In this document: piece by piece, positions 22,275 to 34,200 of the stretch | Position numbering within the stretch: position 1 is the first letter of the stretch | Layout: each line of letters starts with the position of its first letter | Position numbers and translations under genes: made by a program | Source: Ulva prolifera | Lineage: Eukaryota; Chlorophyta; Ulvophyceae; Ulvales; Ulvaceae | Assembly: GCA_023078555.1 (NCBI GenBank) | Contig: CM041196.1 | Coordinates: 1,178,001-1,242,000 of the forward strand | DNA length: 64,000 bases | Direction: 5' to 3' | Notes under the pieces: generated by a model | Databases searched by the model: none | Told to the model about the DNA's origin: nothing | Seen by the model: only the letters and a program-made list of their open reading frames with translations

Positions 22275-23524
22275 TTGGGCAGTGGCACCACGATGGCGCT
22301 CACGAGTTGCGCAGTGGAAGTCGCGGACGGCCCGGGGCAACTGCGTCACCGAGCGTGCCTGCAGGGCAGCCGGTCATGAACGAGGTGACATAACGGGACC
22401 ACGTGCATACGTACTTCCGTGGTTCGACATGTCACGATAGTCATGCATTGTGCCACGAGGCCTGAACTGCCGCCAATTCCAGGTCCTCCCCAGCTGGGGC
22501 GCCAACGGGTTCTTACAGGATGGTAGCCAGATGCAAATTGTAAGGCCAGGCTCAACAAGAGCTGCACACTGCACAGCGTAGCCGCATACGCAGAGCAGTC
22601 GCAGGCAAACTGCGCAAGTAGGACGGCCACGTACGTGCTATGATCATCTCGAGATATCGGTAAACCTGCATGCTTGAATCATTGATGCACGCAAGCCACT
22701 CCCGGCATCATTCGGCTAGTACTGCAGTATTCTGGAAAGGAGTATACTGGAAATGCTTCTGATCAGCACATTGACGGCGACTACGTTGTGGCGATCAGTA
22801 GGTGGCACGACGAAGCGTGCATCGAGTGCTGGGATACTGCTGAAGTGCAATTTTCCGTGCGTATCTCCAGTGTGAGATACCAGTGTGCAACGGACATACG
22901 CGACGTCGCTGTACACCAGTCAGTCGAAATCCACTCCACGGGCAGCAAAGTAACAGCTGAAAGTTCCGAGGAGACCATCATCTGTCGTATGTTTAACAAA
23001 CGTTGCCTTGACTGTCGAGAAGCGTCGAGACACCATGGCGCTTGCGGCTGTTCGCGAATCACCAAACCTGTCCATCGACATTTGTTGACGTTAATTCATG
23101 CTTCCAATGATCGAAAGTTTTTTTCCGCTTCGCCGCACTCTACATTTGATCAAGGTTGCTGTTGCTGCCTATCTTCGCCGTGAGGATGCTCACAGCAACT
23201 TTGCATAGTGTTCGCTCGATGAGGAACATCGTGATGCAAAGGATCGTGAGCTCTTCATCGCAAATATGCTGCCTAACTCAAAAACTGACAAGCCCGATGC
23301 GACACAATCGGATGATTCACGTCGCGAGCACGCAGCGGGACCTGCAGCCTCGCACAACCTGCTTTTGGACTGCAAGTAGGCAACTAGTAGAAATGTGGTG
23401 AGACTGTGTCTGACCTTGTCTTCTGGACAAGGCTGCGCTAGACAACCGTGGAGTTGGGACCACGCGATCATCAATCAAGTGGCCTGCGGCAGGGCCCTCT
23501 CCACGAGAAATTGATTTAGATTTA
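22275..23524. other. interval with one weak coding fragment
   Basis: No gene is firmly supported. At about 23211-23379 (+) a hydrophilic stretch reads CSLDEEHRDAKDRELFIANMLPNSKTDK and ends at a stop, looking like a 3' exon. The in-frame sequence just before it (AYLRREDAHSNFA) is separated by TAG, so either an acceptor (GCATAG) starts the exon there or the frame is broken. I cannot place earlier exons. Confidence 0.35.
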
Positions 23525-23953
23525 TTAAAGTTTCAGTGGTGCGGGTGCCCTGATAAATGATAGCAGCGTGCGCATGTCCATCGGTGCGCAGATGCTAACA
23601 GGAATGCTGACAAGGATCCGGCAGTCGCGCCCGATGTCAACGTGGAACTTAAGATAACCTCGGTTGCACTTGACACTGACTCGCGCAGGCATGTCGTTCC
23701 CATCGCGGTGATAGGTCGACGCTGAGACCAGGCTGGAGCTGCTCCTTGTCACTTTAGGCAGGTCAAACGGCCGAACCATGCAGACATCCCATCTGCCTGG
23801 GATAAAATAGAAAGACTACTATTCTCACATTTTTTAGCTGAATTACCACGCGTGTCCAGCATTCTGTCGATCAAGAGTCGAGCTTGATCAGTGCACGTTC
23901 CGCAACAGGTTGCCACGCATCTCGGCTGAGACGGTGACACTAGGTTTCGCCAT
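23525..23953 (-). CDS. unknown small protein, two tentative exons
   Basis: The 3' exon (about 23525-23800) follows a good acceptor (TTTTATCCCAG). It reads RWDVCMVRPFDLPK, a Ser-rich stretch, then RVSVKCNRGYLKFHVDIGRDCRILVSIPVSICAPMDM..., a well-formed alternating strand pattern that looks real. A short 5' exon with a good ATG context (23897-23953, MAKPSVTVSAEMRGNLLRN) lies just upstream, but its donor phase does not fit the exon-2 frame directly, so either the junction is elsewhere or a microexon is missing. I do not recognise the family. Confidence 0.35.
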
Positions 23954-24204
23954 GCCAGGCAAATTTACGTTTGTGTCTCTCTACTGCTCTTTGGATGCTC
24001 GTGATTCGATTTCTGTCCAGCTTGCAAGTGATGGTGGCTTGGCGGATTCGGAGTTTGAGAGTATCATGGAGGATCATCAAGAGACAGTGAAAAGGGAGGA
24101 TCATTTTTTGTGGCTGATGATGGGGGCAGATGATACCTCATGCAGTGGTACAACAGCATCCGCTGCCTCCAACTGCGCCATACGCAATGCATTGCTTTGA
24201 GGAG

Positions 24205-24475
24205 GGTCGGCACTCAGGTCTCATGCACGTCCAATTGAACCGCGAGCACCTCAGAAAGCTCCAGAACACAAGGAAAAGTCCTATAGACTCACAGTCACCT
24301 CTTGAATCGATTGTACGCAGTCTGGGCGTAACAGGCAAAAACGCCCAGCGAAATCGGTGTTTTTCGTGCAAAACACCCGTTTTGCCCAGCGACGTCTCAG
24401 ATGGCCTCAAATGGTGCCCAGCGTGTGCCCATCGTGCTCAGTGGGCAAAGAGCACTCGAAAAACACTATAATATG
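24205..24475 (+). mobile_element. dispersed repeat, copy 1 (inverted pair)
   Basis: The first about 100 bases (GTCGGCACTC, CATGCACGTCCAATT, GAACCGCGAGCACCTCAGAA, AGCTCCAGA) recur in inverted orientation at about 25490-25775 with few differences. The rest is diverged but keeps the same layout of repeated GCCCAGCG/TGGGC motifs and a CACYMTAATATG end. It encodes no transposase and is probably a non-autonomous element; the class is not determined. Confidence 0.6.
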
Positions 24476-24545
24476 ATGCCTTGCTGTTCCACTGTCTGCC
24501 GACTCCACTTGTGTCACCGTGCGGTGTTCGCGTCCGACCAGCACC

Positions 24546-24752
24546 ATGGCGGGCGTGAATACTAGCGAGACGAATCCCAACGAGTACCATGATTTCGACG
24601 AGCTTACCGGACTAGCAAATATGCAGCTGTCTTGTGTGGTGAACAAAGAGCAGGTGGATGACGTGCTCCTTGCTGAGAGACGCGAAACATCGCAGCAGCT
24701 CCAGTGTTGTGAGCTTCATCTTAGCATTGTTATCAGACTACCTATACTTTGA
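24546..24752 (+). CDS. possible first exon, unknown protein
   Basis: A 5' exon candidate starts at ATG 24546 in a CACCATGG context and reads MAGVNTSETNPNEYHDFDEL, then KEQVDDVLLAERRETSQQLQ, an acidic helical segment. A donor (GTGAGC) lies at about 24709. No convincing following exon was found within 1 kb, so it may be spurious. Confidence 0.25.
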   Translation: MAGVNTSETNPNEYHDFDELTGLANMQLSCVVNKEQVDDVLLAERRETSQQLQCCELHLSIVIRLPIL

Positions 24753-25489
24753 TTCCTGTCCATACAGTACTGAGTGAACCTTCGGATCAGTCAATGTAGC
24801 ATGCTACACTGCATAGCAGTGCTCCTGTACACCTTGAGATCGCAGGGACAGCAGCACCACCGACCAGATATATTCTTCAAAAGCGATCAGGATGTTAACT
24901 TGAAATGTACATGCCTATCATCAGCATGGACTGCAAGCAAGCACCATTCTACAAAATGGGAGGCTTGCATAGGCACGTCATTGTTCGCTTGAATCCACAA
25001 GAACATGCAGTAGATCCACGCACAGTGTTACAGCCTGCCATGGTCCTAAACATGCCCGATCTGCTGACGAGAGCGATACACTGCTTTCCAGTGGTACAGA
25101 GCCACACATGTATGCAACCAGGTCGTCACACGTGAGCTGGATGGAAGGACAAGTGTCACACATGCTATCAGGAAATGCCAATCAGGACATGCCAATCAGA
25201 TGCGCTGCAGAGTGTGTGCTTGGCTCTGTCGTGATCAACTGTTGACAACGCCCAGCGCTATGGAGTACAAAATGCAACAGCCAACCTGCCCCCCAGCCAG
25301 AGCAACAGAGCGCAAGCAACAGTCTCGCCAGACCCGAAAAGCCATCTCAAATACCTCCGGTGATTATTCTGTGCATACCAGCTTCTAGCGACGCGGTCGA
25401 TGGCGTCCCAGGGAAGCAAACATGGCAGATCATGCACTGTGCCGCCCGCAGCAACACAACAGACGAGTTATAACGCATCAGGATGCACA

Positions 25490-25775
25490 ACAGGCATATT
25501 AGGGTGTTCCAAAGCCATTGGGCATGCTTCGGGTGCCGCTGGGCGCGTTCTCGCGCTCGCTGGGCACAATGGGGCCTTTTGCCCAGCCATGCACGCGGAT
25601 TTCGGGCCAAAGGTCGATTTCGCCCAGCGACTTAAAACATAAATACAGCAGCATTTAATGAGGTTACTGTGAATCTATAGACGTTCCCAGCGCTGTCTGG
25701 AGCTTTCTGAGGTGCTCGCGGTTCAATATTAATTGGACGTGCATGAGGCCCGAGTGCCGACCCCCCTTAGCTTTG
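25490..25775 (-). mobile_element. dispersed repeat, copy 2 (inverted pair)
   Basis: This is the reverse-complement partner of 24205-24475. The two are about 1 kb apart, so the region could fold into a long hairpin in a transcript. Copy 2 carries a small insertion (AATATT) relative to copy 1 and a more diverged GCCCAGCG-rich tail. Confidence 0.6.
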
Positions 25776-26638
25776 CTTCTCTCAGCTTGCACTGACAGCC
25801 TAAGCTGCTCACGCGATAGTCCGAGTCGACGTTGTCACGACAATCGCGAGCCATCATTCTGATCCACTACGTGTCGGGTACTTCGGCGCCCAGCAATTGC
25901 AATCTTGGCCATGGGCAGACGTGCACGTGCAGACGTGCGTTTGCACATGAAGACGTGCGTTTGCATGGTGCGAAGATGCAAGACACAAACGGCGAGATGC
26001 CGAGGCTCACGAAGGATGCGTAATACATGCAAGCACCAACGCGACACAACGCGCGGCTGAGCGACGTCCGCAGCACGGACGCGCTTCATGCTCGGCAGCA
26101 GAAGATTGGCGACACACTTGGCGACTCTTGCACACTGCAGCACACCGCGACAGCGCCCTTGGCCCGAACAGTTTATATTCACGACACTCAGACCGTATCT
26201 CCTCTCCACTCGCTCTGTCTACGAATTAGCCTCCACCTGCATCCAACAGCTATTTCAGCGGCCACGAGAACCCACAGGCAATACCAAGCTTACCTTCGAC
26301 CGACACCCGCTCAGACAAGACAATGTACGCATCTGCTTGAAATCACGACTGCTTCGATCGATTTTGTCTAGTACTCACCATGCCGCCTTGAGCTTAAATC
26401 CGACGTTCCTTCCACGTCACCTGCTTCAAGCGTCTATAGCGCTAGGTACTAGACACCTCTTGCATGGCCGTGTCGGCGCATGTCTTGATTGCGTGCCACA
26501 TGCATTCACATGTGATTGCAAGAAGCATGTGCTCAGACAAACATTGCCGGCACCTCGAAGTCCCGGGACCGTCCATGCAAGAATGGCCTTCACATCAACT
26601 GTACCGTATCGTAACGTGAATCTGTAGTAAAATGATGT

Positions 26639-27166
26639 ATGCGTTGCATCACACAGAGCACACGTCTGCGCAGCCCAGGGGCCCCCACCCACCATGGCTC
26701 ATGCATGTGCAGGGCTTTCACCGCAGGCAGGGCATCCAACCAGTTCATCGAGGTCCGATACAAGGGGCGCAGGCTCCAGAAGAACCCTGCCGTGGCCGCC
26801 TCCACCACACCGCCGAAAGGCCACCGTGGGGGCCGCAAGCACACGGCAGGGCACGGAGGCCCCACCACAGCCGCCGCAGATCTACAGCCGCCGCGGCCCT
26901 GCAAGGTGTACCCCGAGTTCCCTCCGGGTCTGGAGCACCTGTGCCGCCCCTGCCGCTCATCCAGCTGCAGTGCCAGTGCAAACATGGCTGCACATGACGC
27001 CGAGGTGGCCTACGGCACAAAGATCAAGACCCCTAGGAGTCCAGTCGCACCACCACGGCACCCTAGCCACAGCCTCAGGAGGTCGTTCACCCAGCCCCCT
27101 GCCTGTCGGCACATCGCCATCGACCTGGGGTCTCTGGTTGAGTTCCCATCGCTGAGAGATGCGTAG
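26639..27166 (+). CDS. unknown basic protein, probable 3' exon
   Basis: The frame is open to TAG 27164-27166 with strong G/C-ending codon bias like genuine exons here. It probably begins at the acceptor GTGCAG at 26709-26714 rather than at ATG 26639. The product is basic and Pro-rich: NQFIEVRYKGRRLQKN, then KGHRGGRKH, then VYPEFPPGLEHLCRPCRSS with a Cys-x-x-Cys, ending RHIAIDLGSLVEFPSL. No family is recognised and no upstream exon is identified. Confidence 0.45.
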   Translation: MRCITQSTRLRSPGAPTHHGSCMCRAFTAGRASNQFIEVRYKGRRLQKNPAVAASTTPPKGHRGGRKHTAGHGGPTTAAADLQPPRPCKVYPEFPPGLEHLCRPCRSSSCSASANMAAHDAEVAYGTKIKTPRSPVAPPRHPSHSLRRSFTQPPACRHIAIDLGSLVEFPSLRDA

Positions 27167-28266
27167 AGCGCCTGACAGACACTAGGATTCTAGGAGGTCA
27201 ATGTGGATCACCACATGCATGTTTCATTTCAATTCATGTGTTGCACTGAGAACTATGCCGTTGCTAGAAGCAAAGCCCCGCTGTAAATGTGCAATACCAC
27301 TGGGGTCGGCACACTTGCCTGATATGTGCTGGAATCGAAGAGGCCGAGATGACTGCAATGTCTGTCAAGTCAGCGACTCGAAGGTTGCACCACCGGTCTA
27401 TGTCCACTGCTATGTCACTATGCGACTATGCCACTACTATGTCTAGATGGTTCTTGAGCTGGGCGATGAAATCAGGCCATTGCAGCATATGGCCTCATAT
27501 GTATGAGTTTGCGTGTGAGCGGGGGCTAGCAAAGGGGCCCGTCCTGCATGCCCAGGGCATCATACGATCAAACAGGCCACAATGGGAGCCACCATGGGAG
27601 CATTGTTGATTGCATAGACCAATCAGTGTGGCTGGCTAGCATGGCTGCAGCGGGCATTGGCCCCTGCTGTACTATTACTAGATGATACTATATATACAGG
27701 CTGCAAATAGACACTGCCGCTCATATCGCTTGCCTACGTCCGAAAGAGAAGAAAATGAAAACCCGTCCGCAAAGACGGCTTGGCATGCGTCCACGCTGCT
27801 CAAGCTCTCTGGCAACGGGAACACCGGGACTGGCCAACACAGTCGCCGGCGCTGCCGCCCCCCAAAACCGCAACTGAAACTTCTGGAGGCACCGGCGCAG
27901 CCACAACCTCGCTGCCGGCCCGAAAACCACAATTATGCGATGCGAGCCCCAAATGCCGCGTTTATCAACCGCATTGCGGCGGCGCCGGTGGGGGCGTGCT
28001 GAACGGCAGCCCCTCTGCCTGCCGGGGGCCACTGCCGGGCCGGGCCTGCACAACGCCCTCAAGCACAACAGGCGTATCTCGAGATAGTCCCTCGCTTCAC
28101 AAACAGATACATCCCACACGCGGGCACTTGCAGCGGCGCATCATGGCGCGCCCCCAGACATCGCACTCAGATCCATGTTGCAGCCAATATGTGATGTGAT
28201 CTGGGCCGGCTCGGACGACCAAACCCTGGAGCACACACGGACGTTTCAGGGTGCGCAGGCCCGCAC
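27167..28266. other. spacer with TATA-like motif
   Basis: A TATA-like CTATATATACA lies at 27688-27698 (+), followed by Pro/Gly/Cys-rich open frames (27780-28199 and 27682-28002) that lack motifs. A short plus-strand gene is possible but unsupported. The right end is the 3' flank of the minus-strand SulP gene. Confidence 0.35.
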
Positions 28267-31200
28267 TCATCCGACGCCTGCGCCGCCCTGCTGCACCACC
28301 TTCATGTGACTCGCCGTGCTGTGCATCTCGTTGTGCACGACGACGTGCTGCAGCATGACGGCGATGAGGGGCGCCTCGGCGAGCATGCGGCGGTAGGCCG
28401 CCGCCGGCAGCCGCAGCACCTCCGCGTCCGCCGTGCACACCGCGCCGAAGGAGCGGCGCTGGCGGAGGAAGAACTCGAGGTCGCCGGTGACGCCGCCGGC
28501 GCCGTAGCGCAGCGCGCGCGCCGCGCCGCCGCGCCGCGGGGCGGCGGCCGCCTCGGCGGCAGGCGACTCGAGGGAGCTAAACACCTGCGCCTCCCTGCAG
28601 CCGCAGCATGCTGGTCACAAAGCGCATGCTTCACATGCATTGGCGCGCCGGACAGAGGTGCGAGAGAGGATGTGCAAGACGACCAAGCGGGCCACATTCT
28701 CTGCTGCAAGCAAACAGCAGATCGGATGATGATTGATGGGCCATCAATCAATGATGGCAAATGCATAGGCAGCCAGGAGGCAAGTCCCGCACGGCGGCAA
28801 CGAAGCTAGACAGGTCGTCCACCTTATCACCTAGAGCAGCGCCACCTTTCCGGTTGCAGGTTCCAGTAGATACCAGAATCCTCTAGCTAGGCCTGATGCT
28901 ACACTCCCGAGCGGGATACACAAGGAAGACACGTGCAGCGGGGCAAATCCAGCAGCACCCCAACGGCAGCCCGAGCGCGCGGCTGCGGCACGTCTGCGAC
29001 TGCGCGGCGTGTACGACAGCGCACCGCGTGAACGCGTCAAAGTCCCACTCGCACATGATCTCCCCGCTGAGCACGATGTACATCGCCGACGCGTCGTCCC
29101 CGGCCGCGTACAGCTCCTCGCCGGCGCGCAGCCGCACCGTCTCTCCGAAGCGCTGCAGCCCCTCCGCGACGTCGGCGGCGGAGAGCGCGGGCAGCATGGA
29201 GCGCGACGGCTGCGCCTGTAGCCACGGCGCGAGGTGCATGTCGACGACCTCTTCGAGGCGGAGCGCGCCGCCGGCGCTCGGCATCAGGCCCTCCCGCACT
29301 GCCACCTGCGCCACCCCGCGCACGCCGTCACATGCATGCGCTGCTGGAATGTACGTGAGCACCCGGCGTGCCTGTCACATGCAAGCCAGAGTCGTCCCTG
29401 AATGGGACCCTTCTCGGGCCGGGAAAACCCGCCTAGCCGAACCAGAATGCCCTGCGGAGGCCACGGAGAACCAAGGTCGCCACAGCTGGCGTGTACATGC
29501 ACCTCCTCGAATTGAACAATCAAGGTAACTGGAGAACACGTGCACCGCGCGATAACGAGTAGGATCACCCAAAGGATCGAGTGTTGTGCAGTGCCACACG
29601 ACGGCCGCCTCTAGCAGCCGCGTGACCATGCATGCTGCCCCGCATCAAACCCAACGGTGCATCCGCCGGAAGCGGGCGAGCGAGGAGACGGCTCTAGCGC
29701 AGGGGCGCGCCTGCAGGAAGTGCGCCTCACACCACGCCAGCGCGTCGTCCAGCGTGTCGAAGCACGGGCACGTCCCCGACGGCGCGTCGTTCGCCTCCCC
29801 CGGCGGCCCCTGGCCCCCGTCCCGCGCGACCACGCCGTTTCCGACCAGCAGCGCCCACCGCGGCGACGGCCGCCGCACGCCGGTGATCACCAGCGCCACG
29901 CCGCACGCCGCGCTCGCGAGCCTCATCTTCTTGAACGTCGCAGCTGCCGTCGCGTCCATGCCAGAGATCCCCGAGAAGTCAAGTAGCAGGAAGCGGCGTG
30001 CGGCGTGCAGCGCGGCCGCCGCGTGCGCGAGGTCGAGCCCCACGAGCCGGCTGTCCGCTGCGGCGGCGGCGGCGCCGCCTGGCGCGTCGCCGTCCACGTC
30101 CCGCTTCTCCACGCCAGAGTGTGCGTGGGGGAGGGCCCCGGGGCCGCCGGCGGGGGAGGAGGAGAGGGAGGGGAACTTGCGGAGGGCGGCGTCGAGGCGG
30201 GCATCGGAGTCGCGCGCCGCGGCGGCCACGGCGACGGCGAGGTCGCGCACGCGGTCGCCGAGCAGCACCGAGCTGCCGAAGAAGACATACCCTGACAGCG
30301 ACACCGCCTGGCTGCACGGCACAGCCCCCAAATCAAGGGTGTGTGAACGTGTAAACAGGGCGAAAATGCATGCAGGGTTCACTTGGGGCACCTCCACAAG
30401 AGCAACCATAAGCTGTGGCTACGCATGCGCATGGTAGAGCATCATATACAGTCACCCAAGAGCATCATATACAGTCACCCAAGAGACGATTGCAAGCTCC
30501 GTCTTGGACAATGGAGAGCTACGCTTCACCATGGACCACAGCGCGACAGGGAGCGAAGGGGTAGGAGTTTGGAGATCACACATGTGGGAGCGGAAGAGCT
30601 CGAGGACGGCGCGCTGGCGGTACGGCCGCACGCATGAGCTGATGCTCGCGATCGCCGTCAGCGCCCGCACCTGCATGGCAGCAATACGACATGACCACTC
30701 GGCGGGTGCGCTTTGCATGTACGACACCATGCCGCCTGAAGCCACGAGCAGCACAGGCTGCCACCGGCGGCTTTGGTCAGTCGCCGGCTGGACTGCTACA
30801 GACGACCGAACGGGTCCAGACACAGCACTCCGGCACACCCCTTCCAGGCCACATAGCGCAGCACACATTTCGAGGGGCGCTGCTGAGTCTGCATCCTCAC
30901 AAGTAACAATCCACAACTACAAAGTGGTCGTGTGAGCAAGTGGGGCCTCCTGGTCATCCGCGCACACCACCAACAAGCCGACACGTGCAAGGACGGCGCA
31001 CCGGCATGCATACACTAGCACCCATGCATGAGCTCACACGCATGCACACCTGGACCTTGGAGTACTCCACCGCGAAGTGCAGCGCGCAGCCGACGATCCC
31101 CACGGCGATGCCGACCTCGAGGCCCGTGACCGCGAACTGCGCCGTCGTGACCATGATGACCGCAAACACCGCGAGCGTGAGGGCGTACTCCGTGCCCGTG

Positions 31201-34200
31201 AACCGTGAGTACGACAGCACGAGCCAGTCGAGCGAGATCTCGAGGCCGAAGACGAGCAGCAACGCGCCGTAGTAGAAGTTCGGGAGGAGCTGGATGACGG
31301 AGGCGGGCACGAGGAAGAGGGCGGCCTCGGCGACGGCGAGCAGCGCGCCGTTGACGCGGTGCGTGCACCCTGACCGCATCGTGAAGATCGTCTGCGAGAA
31401 GATGTAGGAGCCGGTGAAGCCGACGCCGCAGACGCCGGTGATGAGGTTGCTGACGCCGACGGTCACGAGCTCCGCGTTGTAGTCGACCTGCGGGGGCGCG
31501 GAGGGGTCGCCGGGCGGGGGTGCAATGCATGCTGTGCGTGCGAGGCGTGGCCGGGGGACGAGCTCTGTGGTCGAGTGATACAGGGTACGGGTGTTGCTTA
31601 CGGGCAGCGTTGGGTCATCGGGCCCGATTACATAGAGCAATTCCGAAATATAGGTCTAATTTCTGGATGGCAGCCCCGGGAATGCTGCAAAGCGACCCAA
31701 CACTGCTTACAGGGGGAGTGGAAGAGCCATGCGCAAATGTCGCAACTTACAAACACTTGGGAGCAGCACTGCAGCCGCTGTGTTCATGCCGTGATGCAGA
31801 ATTCCACTATATGTAAACACTGTACCGTACTAAATTCCAAAGTCCATCGACAAAATTGGCAGCGTTTCATGGGGTCTGGGTCTAATGAATCTGATTTGTG
31901 TTGGGCCAGTCACCCTGAAAACTACTGATTTTATATACCTAGCTAGGTACCTAGTAAACCCAGCGTTATGCGTTACATGTCGATGGACTTAATTTAGTAC
32001 GGTATTACACAGGTGGTGCTATGTATGCTTGGGCAGGAGGGTGCGCGTGACTGGGTTGCCGGCAGATGCAGCCGTATATATATGCTGCGCACAAGACACA
32101 TGCTTTGATATCGAGCCACACCTGTGCACATCACTGGCCCGGAGCCTCCCCGTAACTTCAGGCCTCGATCTAGGCCTCAAGTGACTGGAGGAATGGGGCC
32201 TCCCTAGAAACGATGACAATGCCACACTGGCACCAGTGGTTCACGAGCAGGCGGTGTCCAAGCATGCAAACATGCACACCAAGCGTGCATACGGATGCGG
32301 TGGTATGAGAATAGCGGGGCGAGGCACACCTCGTACGGCAAGCTCGCCTGGATGGCGGTGATGTCGAGGCAGCTGCCGAAGAGCACGACGCTGAAGAGCG
32401 CGAGCGTCATCGGCAGCTGCCGCGCGAGCACGCCCCACGCGATGCGCTCCGCGCGCCACGGCAGCAGGTCGTACAGCTCGTACACCTCCCAGAAGGCCTG
32501 GCCGCCGCGGCCCGCGTCCGGCATCGTGACCCAGCCCGCGTCGCCGAGGCGCTGCAACAGCTCGGCCCAGGTCGCGCCGGTGGCGATGGTGATGCCAAAG
32601 AGGGTGATGTAGTACAGCGCCGGCACCTGCGGCACGGCGGGACTTGCGTTGTTCTTCTCGAGCGCCTTCAGACGCGGGGACACACGGGGTACAAGTCTCA
32701 TTGCGGCATTCCTTTGTTGACATCAGGGCTGTACGAGACGGCAGTATCAGCGCCCGGGAGGGGAGAATCACAGTATCATTGTACATGTGTAACGCGGGTG
32801 ACAGATAAACCAGAGGAGGGGAGTGCCCGTGATGTGGTGGCGGCCGCCGGCAGGCGGGGGGGGGGGGGGACCAGCCAGATACACACATTGCACGAGCTCG
32901 GACCACTGTTTGGCAGGGCACCAGAGCATCGCAGCCAGGCCTCGCAACCAAACACAGCGGCTTGAAGATGCACAAACCATACACCCCAACACTCATGCAG
33001 CTTGTCCAAGTGCCAGAGGTGCCGCACCAGGCAGAGCACGGTCGGCATGCACAGCGGGTGGCGCCAGTTGCGCAGCGTGAGGTAGATGAACGCGAAGCTC
33101 GCGAAGCCCGCCGCGGTGCGGGGCCAGCAGTCCGCGCCGAAGATGAGCGCCCACGACGGCAGCGAGCCGACGGCCTTGCCCGACGACTGCGCGGCGCCGG
33201 CGGCGAGGCAGAAGTAGCCGACGTACCCGAGGTACCCCGCGACGACGGGCAGCGGGATGTACGCGATGAGGCCCGCGAGCTTGCGCCTGCATGGAGTCAT
33301 GCATGGTGTACATGCATGCGTGAGCCTGTGCAGCAGCCGAGGCGCCGTGTGGGGGTACCCCTGGGAGGGCAGCCGCTGGAGCGCAGTGGTACAGGGGTGA
33401 GGGATCCCCTCTCGAGAGGGGGTTTCGTTTTCAAACGCAGCTGAATTAATCCTCACTGTGAAGCGAGTCAGCGCCGCGACACGAGCTCTGGGGGGGTCCC
33501 AGTTCACTACGAGCTACGGGCCACTCACGTGCCGCGCGATACTGCAGCTGGACTGTTCTGCACGGTAGTAGGGCCGCAGAGTGCAAGCACGTTGCAAGCA
33601 CGATGCAAGCAAATCGCAAGGACATGGAGGGCAGCGTTGCACTGTGGCGCGGCCGTGACTGAGCTAGACCAGCAGCCATGGCTGCTGAGCTAGGCGCTGC
33701 CGACTGGATGTGCATTGCATGCTCGATGAGGCGATAGTGATGCAAGAGGTGGCAGTGGCACACACGTGACATATGCATGCCAGAGGCTGTGCTGCACCGG
33801 CATGGCAGAAGTACTGGAGAGGGAGGGAGAGGCGGGTGGCCGCACTTGCCAACGATGATGAGGAGCACTCCGGTGATCGCTGTGGAGAGGGTCATCGCCA
33901 GCAGCGTGGTCGTGACCATGAGGCGCTCCGTTGCTGCTTGCTCCTCCTCTGTTTCACCACTGACTGGCAGCAGAGACGTGACGCTGGTGGACATCGCAGA
34001 CAGGAAGATGAGGCCGACGTCCTGGACCTGGCCGATGGCGAAGGGCAAGGAGGAGAGGCAGGAGAAGGTGACCTGGTGGATGGCGGAACCAAGAAATACG
34101 AGGCGGGAGAGGGCGGGCATGAAGGGGATGAAGCGCTTGCTGGGAAACATGATGGCGACATATGCCAGCGTGCAGGGGAGGGAGACGATGGTGTTGATGA

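Noticed and set aside
29586-30437. 283-residue plus-strand frame, Ala/Arg/Ser-rich
   Set aside because: It is the antisense shadow of the STAS exon of the SulP gene in G+C-rich sequence.
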